Shown here: positions 49,053 through 57,590 of the stretch, piece after piece
How positions within the stretch are numbered: the first letter of the stretch is position 1
Layout: every line of letters starts with the position of its first letter
Assembly (NCBI GenBank): GCA_045657625.1
Contig: JAZOTM010000012.1
Span: 1-64,000 of the forward strand
Source: JAZOTM01 sp045657625
Lineage (GTDB): Bacteria; Bacillota; Clostridia; Lachnospirales; Lachnospiraceae
Direction: 5' to 3'
Length of the DNA: 64,000 nucleotides
Translations under genes and position numbers: made by a program
Notes under the pieces: generated by a model
Database searches by the model: none
What the model was told of the DNA's origin: nothing
The model's input: only the letters and a program-made list of their open reading frames with translations

Positions 49053-49194
49053 GATTTTTCTCCTTCTTGTGGCACATCCGGTTACGCTCTTTGGGCTTAC
49101 AAACCAAATGCATGTATTGTTCCTCCACTCATGAGTTGACACTCAAGCGCTCCTTGGTCTTATCCTAAGTGCCATATGCATGAATAGAAAAGAT

Positions 49195-50157
49195 TTAAGC
49201 TTCATCTCCTGGATTCAGCTGAAGACCTAAATCTTTCAATTTTGCTAAAACTTCTTCCAGGGACTTACGTCCAAGGTTACGAACCTTCATCATATCATCA
49301 GGAGTCTTATTGGTAAGCTCCTCTACTGTATTGATTCCAGCTCTCTTTAAGCAGTTGAAAGAACGAACAGACAACTCTAATTCATCGATACTCATTTCAA
49401 GTACTCTTTCCTTATCGTTATCTTCTTTCTCTACCATAATCTCTGCCTGCTGAGCAGCATCTGATAAATCAATGAAAAGTGATAAATGCTCGCTTAATAC
49501 CTTTGCAGCAAGACTAACTGATTCGTCCGGAGCCAATGTTCCGTCAGTATATACATCAAGTGTTAACTTGTCAAAGTCAGTAACCTGACCAACACGAGTA
49601 TTCTCGATTGCAAGATTTACACGTTCTACTGGTGTATAAATAGAATCAATTGCGATCACACCGATTGGAGTATCGCTTGTCTTGTTCTTATCAGCGCTTA
49701 CATATCCTCTTCCTTTTGTAATTGTAAGTTCCATATAAAGTTTGGAATCAACACCACCATTTAAGTGTGCAATTACAAGGTCTGGGTTCATAATCTGAAT
49801 GTCCGGATCAACCTGAATATCAGCTGCTGTAACAACACCTTCGCCTTCGAACTCAATATATGCAATCTTAGGCTCATTTGTGGAGCTTGTATTTTTAATA
49901 GCAAGCTCCTTGATATTCATAATTATCTCAGTTACATCCTCTTTTACTCCAGGGATAGAACTGAATTCATGTAAAACTCCATCAATCTTAACCTGACTTA
50001 CCGCAGCACCTGGTAAGGAAGAAAGCATAATTCTTCTTAAAGAATTACCTAAAGTAGTACCATATCCTCTTTCAAGTGGCTCTACAACAAATTTGCCGTA
50101 TCTTTTGTCCTCTGAAATTTCTACAATCTCAATCTTTGGTTTTTCGAAATCGAACAC
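49195..50157 (-). CDS. rpoA: DNA-directed RNA polymerase alpha subunit
   Basis: 320 residues. The N-terminal dimerisation and assembly domain (FVVEPLERGYGTTLGNSLRRIML) and C-terminal DNA/activator-binding domain with helix-hairpin-helix (about 250-315: SFNCLKRAGINTVEEL, VRNLGRKSLEEVLAKL) are both complete. It sits 43 bases after rpsD, in the alpha operon that starts from the promoter at 52064-52092. Confidence 0.99.
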   Translation of the reverse strand: MFDFEKPKIEIVEISEDKRYGKFVVEPLERGYGTTLGNSLRRIMLSSLPGAAVSQVKIDGVLHEFSSIPGVKEDVTEIIMNIKELAIKNTSSTNEPKIAYIEFEGEGVVTAADIQVDPDIQIMNPDLVIAHLNGGVDSKLYMELTITKGRGYVSADKNKTSDTPIGVIAIDSIYTPVERVNLAIENTRVGQVTDFDKLTLDVYTDGTLAPDESVSLAAKVLSEHLSLFIDLSDAAQQAEIMVEKEDNDKERVLEMSIDELELSVRSFNCLKRAGINTVEELTNKTPDDMMKVRNLGRKSLEEVLAKLKDLGLQLNPGDEA

Positions 50158-50200
50158 TACAAAGTTCCTCCTTTTCGGATTTCATCGTTTTACATGTTTA

Positions 50201-50794
50201 TTATTTAGAGTATAACTCGACGATTAACATTTCGTCTACCGGAACATCAATCTGATCTCTAGAAGGTAATTCCTTAACAGTTCCTTCCATCTTATCAACA
50301 TTAACGTCTAACCATTCCGGAACAAGTCTTCCAGCGGTAGCTTCCTTAATGTCTTTTACTCTCTGTCCACTAATGTGTTTTTCATCAATAGCGATAACAT
50401 CGCCAGCTTTTACTAAATATGAAGGGATATTTACCTTCTTACCATTTACAGTGATGAACTTGTGATCTACGATCTGTCTTGCTTCTCTTCTTGTTCTAGC
50501 GAATCCAAGACGGAAAACAACGTTGTCTAATCTTGACTCTAACATAGTCATAAGGTTAGCACCAGTCATTCCCTTCATCATATCTGCTTTTTCATAGTAG
50601 TTGTGGAAAGGTTTTTCCAAAACACCATAAATAAATTTAGCTTTCTGCTTTTCGCGAAGCTGAAGTCCGTATTCAGACACCTTTCTGTTTGCTCTCTGAA
50701 GCTGTCTCTTTGACTTCTTATCATATCCTAAATAACTTGGTTCAAGACCAAGAGATCTACATCTTTTCAGTACAGGTACTCTATTAACTGCCAT
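50201..50794 (-). CDS. rpsD: 30S ribosomal protein S4
   Basis: 197 residues with the S4 RNA-binding domain (about 90-150: LESRLDNVVFRLGFA, ARQIVDHKFITVNGKKVNIPSY). A primary 16S-binding protein. The N-terminal zinc knuckle cysteines are lacking (only Cys12), so this is the zinc-free form. 18 bases after rpsK. Confidence 0.99.
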   Translation of the reverse strand: MAVNRVPVLKRCRSLGLEPSYLGYDKKSKRQLQRANRKVSEYGLQLREKQKAKFIYGVLEKPFHNYYEKADMMKGMTGANLMTMLESRLDNVVFRLGFARTRREARQIVDHKFITVNGKKVNIPSYLVKAGDVIAIDEKHISGQRVKDIKEATAGRLVPEWLDVNVDKMEGTVKELPSRDQIDVPVDEMLIVELYSK

Positions 50795-50812
50795 TAATCC
50801 ATTACCTCCTAA

Positions 50813-51208
50813 TTAGACTCTTCTACGTTTTGGTGGACGGCATCCATTATGAGGTACAGGAGTTACGTCACGAATTGATAATACTTCCAATCCACAAGCC
50901 TGAAGCGCACGAATTGCTGCTTCTCTTCCTGATCCCGGTCCTTTAACCATAACGTCTACTGTTTTTAAACCATGTACAAGAGCTGCCTTTGTTGCAGTCT
51001 CAGCTGCCATCTGTGCAGCATATGGAGTAGATTTTCTTGAACCTCTAAATCCGAGACCACCAGCACTAGCCCAAGAAAGAGCATTTCCTTCAGCATCTGT
51101 AATAGTTACGATTGTATTATTGAAAGATGACTGAATATGTGCCTGTCCATGTTCAACGTTTTTTCTGACACGCTTTTTTGTTGTCTTCTTAACAGCTTTA
51201 TTTGCCAT
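50813..51208 (-). CDS. rpsK: 30S ribosomal protein S11
   Basis: 131 residues, the usual length. It has the conserved NTIVTITDAEGNALSW and VKGPGSGREAAIRALQ blocks and the C-terminal VTPVPHNGCRPPKRRRV. It lines the E-site platform of the small subunit. 49 bases after rpsM, with a good SD (AGAAAGTAGG). Confidence 0.99.
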   Translation of the reverse strand: MANKAVKKTTKKRVRKNVEHGQAHIQSSFNNTIVTITDAEGNALSWASAGGLGFRGSRKSTPYAAQMAAETATKAALVHGLKTVDVMVKGPGSGREAAIRALQACGLEVLSIRDVTPVPHNGCRPPKRRRV

Positions 51209-51257
51209 TTTAAACTAACCTACTTTCTCTAATAATTGACTCATCAAATTATGATGA

Positions 51258-51626
51258 TTATTTCTTCTTGTTTGCAACAGTTCTCTTAGGACCTTTTCTG
51301 GTTCTAGCGTTAGTCTTTGTCTTCTGACCACGAACCGGAAGTCCTTTTCTGTGACGGATACCACGATAGCATCCGATTTCCTGTAATCTCTTAATATTTA
51401 AAGCGATTTCTCTTCTTAAATCACCTTCTACAGTCTGTGTCTCATCGATAACAGCACTGATCTTTTTAACCTCATCATCGGTCAAATCCTTGCAACGGAT
51501 GTCAGGATCAACACCAGCAGCTTCAAGGATACGAGTTGCACTTACTCTTCCGATACCGTAGATATAAGTCAACCCAATTTCTACACGTTTTTCTCTTGGT
51601 AAATCTACACCTGCAATACGAGCCAT
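51258..51626 (-). CDS. rpsM: 30S ribosomal protein S13
   Basis: 122 residues. N-terminal ARIAGVDLPREKRVEIGLTY and the C-terminal basic GLPVRGQKTKTNARTRKGP are canonical; the tail contacts P-site tRNA. The AGGTGT SD is part of an 18-base motif repeated 77 bases upstream (51702-51719). A long 240-base spacer separates it from rpmJ, unusual for this position. Confidence 0.99.
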   Translation of the reverse strand: MARIAGVDLPREKRVEIGLTYIYGIGRVSATRILEAAGVDPDIRCKDLTDDEVKKISAVIDETQTVEGDLRREIALNIKRLQEIGCYRGIRHRKGLPVRGQKTKTNARTRKGPKRTVANKKK

Positions 51627-51866
51627 GTGTGTTTACACCTCCACTTAGATTTCTGAATATCAATATAGTAAACATATACAGCTCCGGATTTCCGGCCTGA
51701 AATGTGTGTATACACCTACTATATCCGTTTTCTTAGATACACGATTCCTCTCTGCGCCTTTCGGTATGTTAAAACGCAGAAAGCCAGCAGTCTCCTGCTG
51801 TTTATTATGAACAGCGATTAGATAGCATCGCTGCAGCCGCACATAATGAATTTTGAAACAGTGTGA
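51627..51866 (-). promoter_or_regulatory. 240-base structured spacer between rpmJ and rpsM
   Basis: No convincing gene; the one 60-codon frame has no SD. Seen directly: a hairpin CAGCAG/CTGCTG near 51788-51803, a longer pairing CTTTCTGCG/CGCAGAGAG around 51752-51783, and a near-copy of the rpsM leader at 51702-51719. It may be a leader that controls rpsM-rpsK-rpsD-rpoA (for example S4 or S13 autoregulation). That is inference from structure and position only. Confidence 0.45.
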
Positions 51867-51980
51867 TTAGCCCTGTCTCTGTTTGTGTTTCGGGTTTTCA
51901 CAGATTACTCTGATGCTGCCCTTTCTTTTGATAACTTTACATTTTTCACAAATAGGCTTAACTGATGATCTTACCTTCAC
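51867..51980 (-). CDS. rpmJ: 50S ribosomal protein L36, zinc form
   Basis: 37 residues, start GTG (51978-51980) with AGGAGG 7 bases upstream. Reads (M)KVRSSVKPICEKCKVIKR and on, with zinc ligands Cys11, Cys14, Cys27 and His32. First gene after the internal promoter at 52064-52092, 120 bases downstream of infA. Confidence 0.97.
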   Translation of the reverse strand: MKVRSSVKPICEKCKVIKRKGSIRVICENPKHKQRQG

Positions 51981-52006
51981 AGTAAATCCTCCTTTCTTGT
52001 AAATGG

Positions 52007-52038
52007 GCCGATTTTCTTATTTTTACGCAAAAATCGGC
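52007..52038 (-). promoter_or_regulatory. Leader hairpin ahead of rpmJ
   Basis: 9-bp perfect stem GCCGATTTT (52007-52015) with AAAATCGGC (52030-52038) in the leader between the promoter and rpmJ. On the minus strand no T-tract follows, so it is not a terminator for this operon. It could stabilise the RNA or bind a ribosomal protein. Confidence 0.5.
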
Positions 52039-52063
52039 TTTTTCTCAAAAGCGTCCAGATAGC

Positions 52064-52092
52064 ATTATATCATGAGACGCTACTGAAAGCAA
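52064..52092 (-). promoter_or_regulatory. Internal promoter of the alpha operon (rpmJ onward)
   Basis: Minus strand: -35 TTGCTT (complement of 52087-52092), 17-base spacer ending in TGA, -10 TATAAT (complement of 52064-52069), so an extended -10 (TGATATAAT). Start expected near 52057, leaving a leader of about 75 bases before rpmJ. Confidence 0.75.
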
Positions 52093-52100
52093 TACGTTTT

Positions 52101-52319
52101 TTACTTATCTCTCCAAATAATTCTTCCCTTGGTCAAATCGTATGGAGACATTTCCAAAGTTACTTTGTCACCAGGTAAAATACGAATATAATTCATACGG
52201 AGTTTTCCGCTGATATGAGCAAGAACCTGATGTCCGTTTTCCAACTCTACAGAAAACATAGCATTTGGTAACTTTTCTAATACTTTACCTTCTACTTCAA
52301 TTACATCTGCTTTTGACAT
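52101..52319 (-). CDS. infA: Translation initiation factor IF-1
   Basis: 72 residues, S1-type OB fold: EVEGKVLEKLPNAMFSVELE, HISGKLRMNYIRILPGDKV, SPYDLTKGRIIWR. It binds the A site of the 30S subunit during initiation. 12 bases after the KOW protein gene. Confidence 0.99.
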   Translation of the reverse strand: MSKADVIEVEGKVLEKLPNAMFSVELENGHQVLAHISGKLRMNYIRILPGDKVTLEMSPYDLTKGRIIWRDK

Positions 52320-52331
52320 TTTTTCCTCCTG

Positions 52332-52592
52332 TTAATGCATTTCATTCTTTTTATTCATATATGTTTCAATTGCTTTTTGAACAGTCATATCATTGATGTC
52401 TGTTCCAAGAATGTTTAACACTTCTTGCGGTAATGTTTTTATCACTTGCACGTGAATACGTTTTTTCTTTTTCGGATGATCTGTTTTCTTTGTGACACCA
52501 TTTACCAGATAAAGAAACTCTTCGTCTTGATTTGCCACGTAATAGATATGATTTTTATCATGTCCTTTTTTTACCTTGGCAAACTCAATCAT
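52332..52592 (-). CDS. KOW-domain RNA-binding protein (L14e-like)
   Basis: 86 residues. The N-terminal KOW/SH3-like motif (about 3-45: FAKVKKGHDKNHIYYV, EEFLYLVNG) precedes a Lys-rich stretch KKTDHPKKKKRIH and a short helix. Small proteins of this type lie between map and infA in many Clostridia and resemble archaeal L14e and YlxQ-class RNA binders. The role is unproven, probably ribosome-linked. Overlaps the map stop by 8 bases. Confidence 0.88.
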   Translation of the reverse strand: MIEFAKVKKGHDKNHIYYVANQDEEFLYLVNGVTKKTDHPKKKKRIHVQVIKTLPQEVLNILGTDINDMTVQKAIETYMNKKNEMH

Positions 52593-53358
52593 TTTGTTTC
52601 TCCTCTTCTGTCAATGTCAGAATCTCAGGTCTTCCGTTGGTAATTAAAATGGTATTTTCATAATGAGCAGAAAGCGAACCATCATCGGTCACCACTGTCC
52701 ATCCATCTTCCATCCAGAACACATCCGGGCAGCCTGCATTTATCATAGGCTCAACCGCTAAGGTCATTCCGGCTTTTAATTTCGGGCCACGTCTACGCTG
52801 TCTGTAATTCGGAATTTCCGGTTCTTCATGTAAATGAGTTCCAATACCATGGCCAACCAGGTCGTAAACCACTCCATATCCAAAACTCTCCGCATAATCA
52901 CCAATGGCTGCGGAAATATCATAAAGACGATTTCCTGCAACCGCATATTCCATACCCTGGAAAAAACTTTCTCTTGTTCTTTCAATTAAAAGCTTTGCCT
53001 CTTGGCTAATTTCCCCAATTCCATGAGTACGAGCTGCGTCTGAGTGGTAACCTTTGTATATCAATCCCATATCCAAACTAACAATATCCCCATCGGTAAT
53101 GATGTGATCCGGATGAGGAATTCCATGTACGACTTCGTCGTTTACCGATACACATACAGTACCGGGGAATCCATTGTAATTTAAAAAATTCGGGATGCAA
53201 TGCAAGTCGCGAATCATCGATTCCGCTTTTTCATCAATCTCTTTTGTGGACATTCCTGCGTGAAGCTCGTGCCCCAAGTCTTGATGAACCTTTGCCAAAA
53301 GCCTTCCGGCTTCTCTCATATATTCAATTTCTTCCGGTGTTTTTACCCTAATTGGCAT
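52585..53358 (-). CDS. map: Methionine aminopeptidase, type I
   Basis: 257 residues. Removes the initiator Met from new proteins. M24 fold with metal ligands in order: Asp in SLDMGLIYKGYHSD (two Asp), His in GHGIGTHLHEEPEIPN, and Glu near AVEPMINAG and HYENTILIT. No N-terminal SEC-C zinc extension. 3 bases after adk. Confidence 0.98.
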   Translation of the reverse strand: MPIRVKTPEEIEYMREAGRLLAKVHQDLGHELHAGMSTKEIDEKAESMIRDLHCIPNFLNYNGFPGTVCVSVNDEVVHGIPHPDHIITDGDIVSLDMGLIYKGYHSDAARTHGIGEISQEAKLLIERTRESFFQGMEYAVAGNRLYDISAAIGDYAESFGYGVVYDLVGHGIGTHLHEEPEIPNYRQRRRGPKLKAGMTLAVEPMINAGCPDVFWMEDGWTVVTDDGSLSAHYENTILITNGRPEILTLTEEEKQND

Positions 53359-53361
53359 TTT

Positions 53362-54006
53362 TTATTCTCCAAGTATTTCAACAATCGCTGCGAACACCTG
53401 ATCCATAGGCTGTGTTCCATCTACGGTCTTTAAGATACTTTGTTTTTTGTAATAATCAATTAAAGGTTGTGTCTGATCATGATATACGGCAAGTCTCTTC
53501 TGAACTGTCTCCGGCTTGTCGTCATCACGAAGGATTAAATCGCTTCCGCAACGATCGCACTTTCCTTCCGTTTTTGGTGGAATTGAAACAATGTGATAGG
53601 TTGCTCCACAATTTACACAGGCACGTCTTCCGCCCATTCTGTTTACAATGTTTTCATCCGGTACATCCACATCAATTGCGTAGTCCATCTTTTCATTGAT
53701 TTTAGAAAGAGCGTTATCAAGAGCCTCTGCTTGAGGAATTGTTCTTGGAAAACCATCTAAAACAAATCCGTTCTTAGCATCCTCCTGACTAATTCTATCC
53801 ATAACAAGGTCACAGGTCAGTTCATCCGGAACTAAAGCTCCCTGATCCATGTATTCCTTGGCTTTCTTTCCTAAATCAGTTCCGTTTTTTATATTTGCAC
53901 GGAAAATGTCTCCCGTTGAGATATGCGGAATATGATATCTGTCTGCAATCTGTTTTGCCTGAGTTCCTTTTCCGGCACCCGGCGCTCCAAGCATTATGAT
54001 TTTCAT
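53362..54006 (-). CDS. adk: Adenylate kinase, zinc-lid form
   Basis: 214 residues from ATG 54004-54006 (AAGGAG 8 bases upstream). Catalyses ATP + AMP to 2 ADP. P-loop GAPGAGKGT (7-15), LDGFPRT, and a LID with four cysteines (CVNCGATYHI and CDRCGSDL) that bind zinc as in Gram-positive Adk. A 23-base palindrome fills part of the gap from secY. Confidence 0.99.
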   Translation of the reverse strand: MKIIMLGAPGAGKGTQAKQIADRYHIPHISTGDIFRANIKNGTDLGKKAKEYMDQGALVPDELTCDLVMDRISQEDAKNGFVLDGFPRTIPQAEALDNALSKINEKMDYAIDVDVPDENIVNRMGGRRACVNCGATYHIVSIPPKTEGKCDRCGSDLILRDDDKPETVQKRLAVYHDQTQPLIDYYKKQSILKTVDGTQPMDQVFAAIVEILGE

Positions 54007-54047
54007 CGCAATAACTCCTTCCTCTAAAAACAACTTAAGTGCACTCA

Positions 54048-54070
54048 TGGAACGCGGATTCCGCGTTCCA
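54048..54070. repeat. Palindrome in the secY-adk gap
   Basis: TGGAACGCGGA (54048-54058) and TCCGCGTTCCA (54060-54070) are exact complements around one base. The GC-rich stem has no T-tract on the minus strand, so it is not a terminator; an RNA-processing or pausing site is possible. Confidence 0.6.
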
Positions 54071-54085
54071 TTGGGTACACATAAA

Positions 54086-55399
54086 TTAGTCTTCTAAAAA
54101 TCCTTTATAATAGCGTACGGTCATTTGTGATTCAACCTGTTTGATTGTTTCAATTACTACACCAACTACGATGATGATAGAAGTTCCACCGAATGATACG
54201 CTGGCACTAAACACACCATTAAAGAAAATTGGGAGAATGGTAACAAAAATCAAACCAACTGCTCCAACAAATACTACATAGCTTAAGATTTTTGCCAGAT
54301 AATCACTGGTTGGTTTTCCCGGACGAATACCCGGTACAAATCCACCTGCTTTTTTCATGTTATCTGCAATCTCCAATGGATTGAATGTGATGGATGTATA
54401 GAAATATGCAAACGCCACAATCAATACAATGTAAATTACAAGTCCGATTGAGTAAATCGGGTCAGACGGGTTACACCAGTTTGACTGTGATAACACCTTT
54501 AATATCTGGCTGCCGATGCCTGTTCCGTTACCCTTACCAAGAAGCTGCGCAATTACCACTGGGAACTGCATCAACGACTGAGCAAAGATAACCGGAATAA
54601 CACCACCGGTATTTACTTTCAAAGGAATGAAGGAAGATTGGCCCCCAACCTGTCTTCTTCCCTGAATCTTTTTTGAATATTGAACAGGAATTCTACGTTC
54701 GCCGCCCTGAAGCAATACTACAAGAACGACCGTTGCCAAAATAATTGCAAGAATGATTAAAACTGCAAGAACAGCTCTTGCCGGAATCTTACCTGAAACA
54801 AACTGTTCATATAAGGATTCCAAATCATCCGGCATACGGGAAATAATATTGATGACAAGTACAATAGAGATACCGTTTCCGACTCCCTTTTCTGTAATTC
54901 TTTCACCAATCCACATAAGCACAGCAGAACCTGCTGTCAATGTGGCAACTACTGTTATAACGTTTAATACGGAATATTCCGTTAAATATCCTGCACGGCC
55001 GAATCCAATAGCCATAACAATAGATTCAACAAGTGCTAACACTACGGTTAGATATCTTGTAATTTCAGCAATTTTCTTGCGTCCTTCCTCTCCGTCCCTC
55101 TGCATCTCTTCCAATTTCGGAATTGCAATTGTAAGCAACTGCATGATAATGGAAGAATTGATGTATGGTGTGATGTTCAATGCGAAGACCGACATCTGAA
55201 GGAAAGAACCACCGGTGATGGCGTCAAAAAAACTGAACGCATCACCCTGGTTGCTGTACCAACTTTGAAAGACTTCCCGGTCTACACCTGGTATCGGTAA
55301 CTGAGATCCAATTCGAATAACAATCAGCATCAAAAATGTAAACAAAAGACGTCTTCTGATATCTTTAATTTTAAATGCATTGCGGACTGTTTCAAACAT
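54086..55399 (-). CDS. secY: Protein translocase subunit SecY
   Basis: 437 residues, ten membrane helices, the central pore of the Sec translocon. Family blocks: RRLLFTFLMLIVIRIGSQLPIPGVD, GERITEKGVGNGIS, GGERRIPVQYSKK, GFVPGIRPGKPT. The ATG overlaps the rplO stop by one base (TAATG). Confidence 0.99.
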   Translation of the reverse strand: MFETVRNAFKIKDIRRRLLFTFLMLIVIRIGSQLPIPGVDREVFQSWYSNQGDAFSFFDAITGGSFLQMSVFALNITPYINSSIIMQLLTIAIPKLEEMQRDGEEGRKKIAEITRYLTVVLALVESIVMAIGFGRAGYLTEYSVLNVITVVATLTAGSAVLMWIGERITEKGVGNGISIVLVINIISRMPDDLESLYEQFVSGKIPARAVLAVLIILAIILATVVLVVLLQGGERRIPVQYSKKIQGRRQVGGQSSFIPLKVNTGGVIPVIFAQSLMQFPVVIAQLLGKGNGTGIGSQILKVLSQSNWCNPSDPIYSIGLVIYIVLIVAFAYFYTSITFNPLEIADNMKKAGGFVPGIRPGKPTSDYLAKILSYVVFVGAVGLIFVTILPIFFNGVFSASVSFGGTSIIIVVGVVIETIKQVESQMTVRYYKGFLED

Positions 55400-55839
55400 T
55401 AGATCACCTCAGCTTTTCCACCAAGAGCCTCAATCTTTTCTTTTGCACTAGCGCTGAACGCGTTAGCCTGAACTGTAAGCTTCTTTGTAAGTTCACCGTT
55501 TCCAAGAATCTTCACGCCATCACGTGCGTTCTTAACGATTCCTTTTTCGATTAAAGTATCAACAGATACTACAGAATCATTTTCGAAAACTTCAAGTGCA
55601 GATACGTTAATACCAACGATTTCCTTAGTGTTTCTATTCTTGAAACCTCTCTTAGGTAATCTTCTGTATAAAGGCATCTGTCCACCTTCGAATCCTGGTC
55701 TAGGAGCTCCAGAACGAGCTTTCTGTCCCTTGTGACCCTTACCAGCTGTCTTGCCGTTTCCTGAACCATGTCCACGGCCTCTTCTGAAATTATCACTCTG
55801 TTTAGAACCTTCTGCAGGTCTTAAATTGGATAAATCCAT
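55399..55839 (-). CDS. rplO: 50S ribosomal protein L15
   Basis: 146 residues. Gly/Lys/Arg-rich N-terminus (RRGRGHGSGNGKTAGKGHKG, GFEGGQMPLYRRLPKRGF) and a globular C-terminal half. Late-assembly large-subunit protein. 16 bases after rpmD and coupled to secY. Confidence 0.99.
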   Translation of the reverse strand: MDLSNLRPAEGSKQSDNFRRGRGHGSGNGKTAGKGHKGQKARSGAPRPGFEGGQMPLYRRLPKRGFKNRNTKEIVGINVSALEVFENDSVVSVDTLIEKGIVKNARDGVKILGNGELTKKLTVQANAFSASAKEKIEALGGKAEVI

Positions 55840-55855
55840 TTCAGTACCTCCTTTA

Positions 55856-56041
55856 TTAGATTTCTTCTACTTTTACGTATGGTGCTACAAGACGAATCAT
55901 TCCCTGAGTGGAAGCATTGTCTGGTAACTCAACTGACTTATTCAGTTTTCTTAATCCCATAGCTTCGATAATCTTTTTATTCTTAGGTACTGCGCCAATT
56001 GTAGACTTTACAAGCGTAACTTTTAATTTCTTATCTGCCAT
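55856..56041 (-). CDS. rpmD: 50S ribosomal protein L30
   Basis: 61 residues, typical bacterial size. KVTLVKSTIGAVPKNKK and AMGLRKLNKSVEL match the family's short ferredoxin-like fold. 14 bases after rpsE. Confidence 0.98.
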   Translation of the reverse strand: MADKKLKVTLVKSTIGAVPKNKKIIEAMGLRKLNKSVELPDNASTQGMIRLVAPYVKVEEI

Positions 56042-56055
56042 TTTCCATATCCTCC

Positions 56056-56565
56056 TTAACCAACTACTTCTTCAACAGATTTGTTGCGGAGTTTTGCTAC
56101 TTCTTCAGGACTCTTTAACTGGCTTAAAGCATCGATTGTTGCAAGAACAACGTTCTGCTTGTTGTTTGATCCTAAAGATTTTGTACGGATGTTCTTGATT
56201 CCGGCAAGTTCACATACGTTACGTGCTGGACCACCGGCGATAACACCAGTACCTTCTGGAGCTGTCTTTAGTAATACAGAAGCTCCAGTGTGTTTACCCA
56301 TGATATCATGAGTAATACTCTTATTTTCATCTAATTTAACTTCAATCAGTTTCTTAACAGCGTCTTCTTTTCCTTTACGGATTGCTTCAGGAATTTCAGC
56401 AGCCTTACCCAAACCTGCACCAACATGACCATTGCCGTCGCCAACAACAACCAAAGCTGAGAAGCGCATATTACGTCCGCCCTTAACAACTTTTGTGACA
56501 CGTTTGATTGATACCACTTTTTCTGTTAATTCTAACTGACTAGCATCAATAATTGTACGTTTCAT
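56056..56565 (-). CDS. rpsE: 30S ribosomal protein S5
   Basis: 169 residues. N-terminal dsRNA-binding-like domain (VSIKRVTKVVKGGRNMRFSA) with the loop where spectinomycin-resistance changes occur in other species, then GVIAGGPARNVCELAGI. Contributes to decoding accuracy. 19 bases after rplR. Confidence 0.99.
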   Translation of the reverse strand: MKRTIIDASQLELTEKVVSIKRVTKVVKGGRNMRFSALVVVGDGNGHVGAGLGKAAEIPEAIRKGKEDAVKKLIEVKLDENKSITHDIMGKHTGASVLLKTAPEGTGVIAGGPARNVCELAGIKNIRTKSLGSNNKQNVVLATIDALSQLKSPEEVAKLRNKSVEEVVG

Positions 56566-56584
56566 GCGATTGTTTTCCTCCTTA

Positions 56585-56947
56585 CTAGAACTCTAAGCCT
56601 GCTTCACGTGCAGCTTCGGCTAATGCTTTAACTTTTCCCTGATAAATATATCCGCCTCTATCAAAGACAACAGTTTTAATACCTTTATCTAATGCTTTCT
56701 TTGCAATAGCTGTTCCTACGGAAGCAGCAGCATCAACGTTGTTGGTCTTTTCAACCTGAACGTCTTTGTCCAAAGTAGATGCAGAAGCAAGTGTATTTCC
56801 AACTGTGTCGTCAATAATTTGAGCGTAGATATGATTATTGCTTCTAAACACTGCTAAACGAGGTCTCTCAGCAGTACCAGAAAGGTTATTGCGCATTCTT
56901 CTATGCTTTTTTTCGCGAATTTCTGATCTTGATTTCTTATTAACCAT
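56585..56947 (-). CDS. rplR: 50S ribosomal protein L18
   Basis: 120 residues. Basic N-terminus (KKHRRMRNNLSGTAERPRL) and VFDRGGYIYQGKVKALAEAAREAGLEF at the end, given here as two family blocks. Binds 5S rRNA with L5. 17 bases after rplF. Confidence 0.99.
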   Translation of the reverse strand: MVNKKSRSEIREKKHRRMRNNLSGTAERPRLAVFRSNNHIYAQIIDDTVGNTLASASTLDKDVQVEKTNNVDAAASVGTAIAKKALDKGIKTVVFDRGGYIYQGKVKALAEAAREAGLEF

Positions 56948-56964
56948 TTCTTTTCACCCTTTCA

Positions 56965-57504
56965 TTATTTCTTACCAGTCTTACCAACTTTACGTCTGAT
57001 CACTTCATCAGCATACTTGATTCCCTTGCCCTTATAAGGTTCAGGTCTTCTCTTATCTCTGATTTCAGCCGCATACTGGCCAACTCTTTCTTTATCAATA
57101 CCCTTAACGGTAATCTTGTTTCCTTCAACAACTGACTCAAGTCCTTCTGGATCAGTCATTTCTACCGGATGAGAGTATCCAAGGTTCAAGGTTAATACCT
57201 TTCCTGCCTTAGATGCTCTGTAACCAACACCGTTAACTTCTAATACTTTTGTATAACCATCTGTTACACCAACAACCATGTTATTGATCAAAGTTCTGGT
57301 TAATCCATGTAAGGATTTCATCTTCTTTAAATCATTTGGTCTTGTTACAGTGATTTCGTTTCCTTCCATCTTGATTTCCATCTCTGCTGGAAGTGTTCTG
57401 GATAATTCACCCTTAGGACCTTTTACAGTCACATGATTATTTTCTGCGATTTCCACAGTAACACCTGCTGGAACCGCGATTGGCATTCTTCCTATACGTG
57501 ACAT
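56965..57504 (-). CDS. rplF: 50S ribosomal protein L6
   Basis: 179 residues, two repeated L6 folds. SRIGRMPIAVPAGV at the start and the C-terminal PEPYKGKGIKYADEVIRRK signature. Binds near the factor-binding site of the large subunit. The 86-base gap after rpsH contains a 16-base palindrome. Confidence 0.99.
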   Translation of the reverse strand: MSRIGRMPIAVPAGVTVEIAENNHVTVKGPKGELSRTLPAEMEIKMEGNEITVTRPNDLKKMKSLHGLTRTLINNMVVGVTDGYTKVLEVNGVGYRASKAGKVLTLNLGYSHPVEMTDPEGLESVVEGNKITVKGIDKERVGQYAAEIRDKRRPEPYKGKGIKYADEVIRRKVGKTGKK

Positions 57505-57521
57505 GCCCGTACTCCTTTCCT

Positions 57522-57537
57522 TCCGAGTTAACTCGGA
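57522..57537. repeat. Palindrome upstream of rplF
   Basis: The 16-base sequence TCCGAGTTAACTCGGA is its own reverse complement and lies just before the rplF SD, in a gap longer than its neighbours. Transcribed RNA could form only a short hairpin, and no T-tract follows. Confidence 0.55.
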
Positions 57538-57590
57538 GCTAAACTTTTATTAGTATGTCCGACCCAAAGCCGGTTTATACTTTACGATAA

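Noticed and set aside
49053..49142. N-terminal extension of L17
   Set aside because: No SD at the upstream ATG and no family similarity; the internal ATG begins the canonical sequence.
51660..51842. A 60-codon minus-strand frame in the rpmJ-rpsM spacer
   Set aside because: No SD at its start and it covers the hairpins and the repeated rpsM leader; more likely untranslated.
54048..54070. A terminator between secY and adk
   Set aside because: The stem is strong, but no T-tract follows on the transcribed strand.
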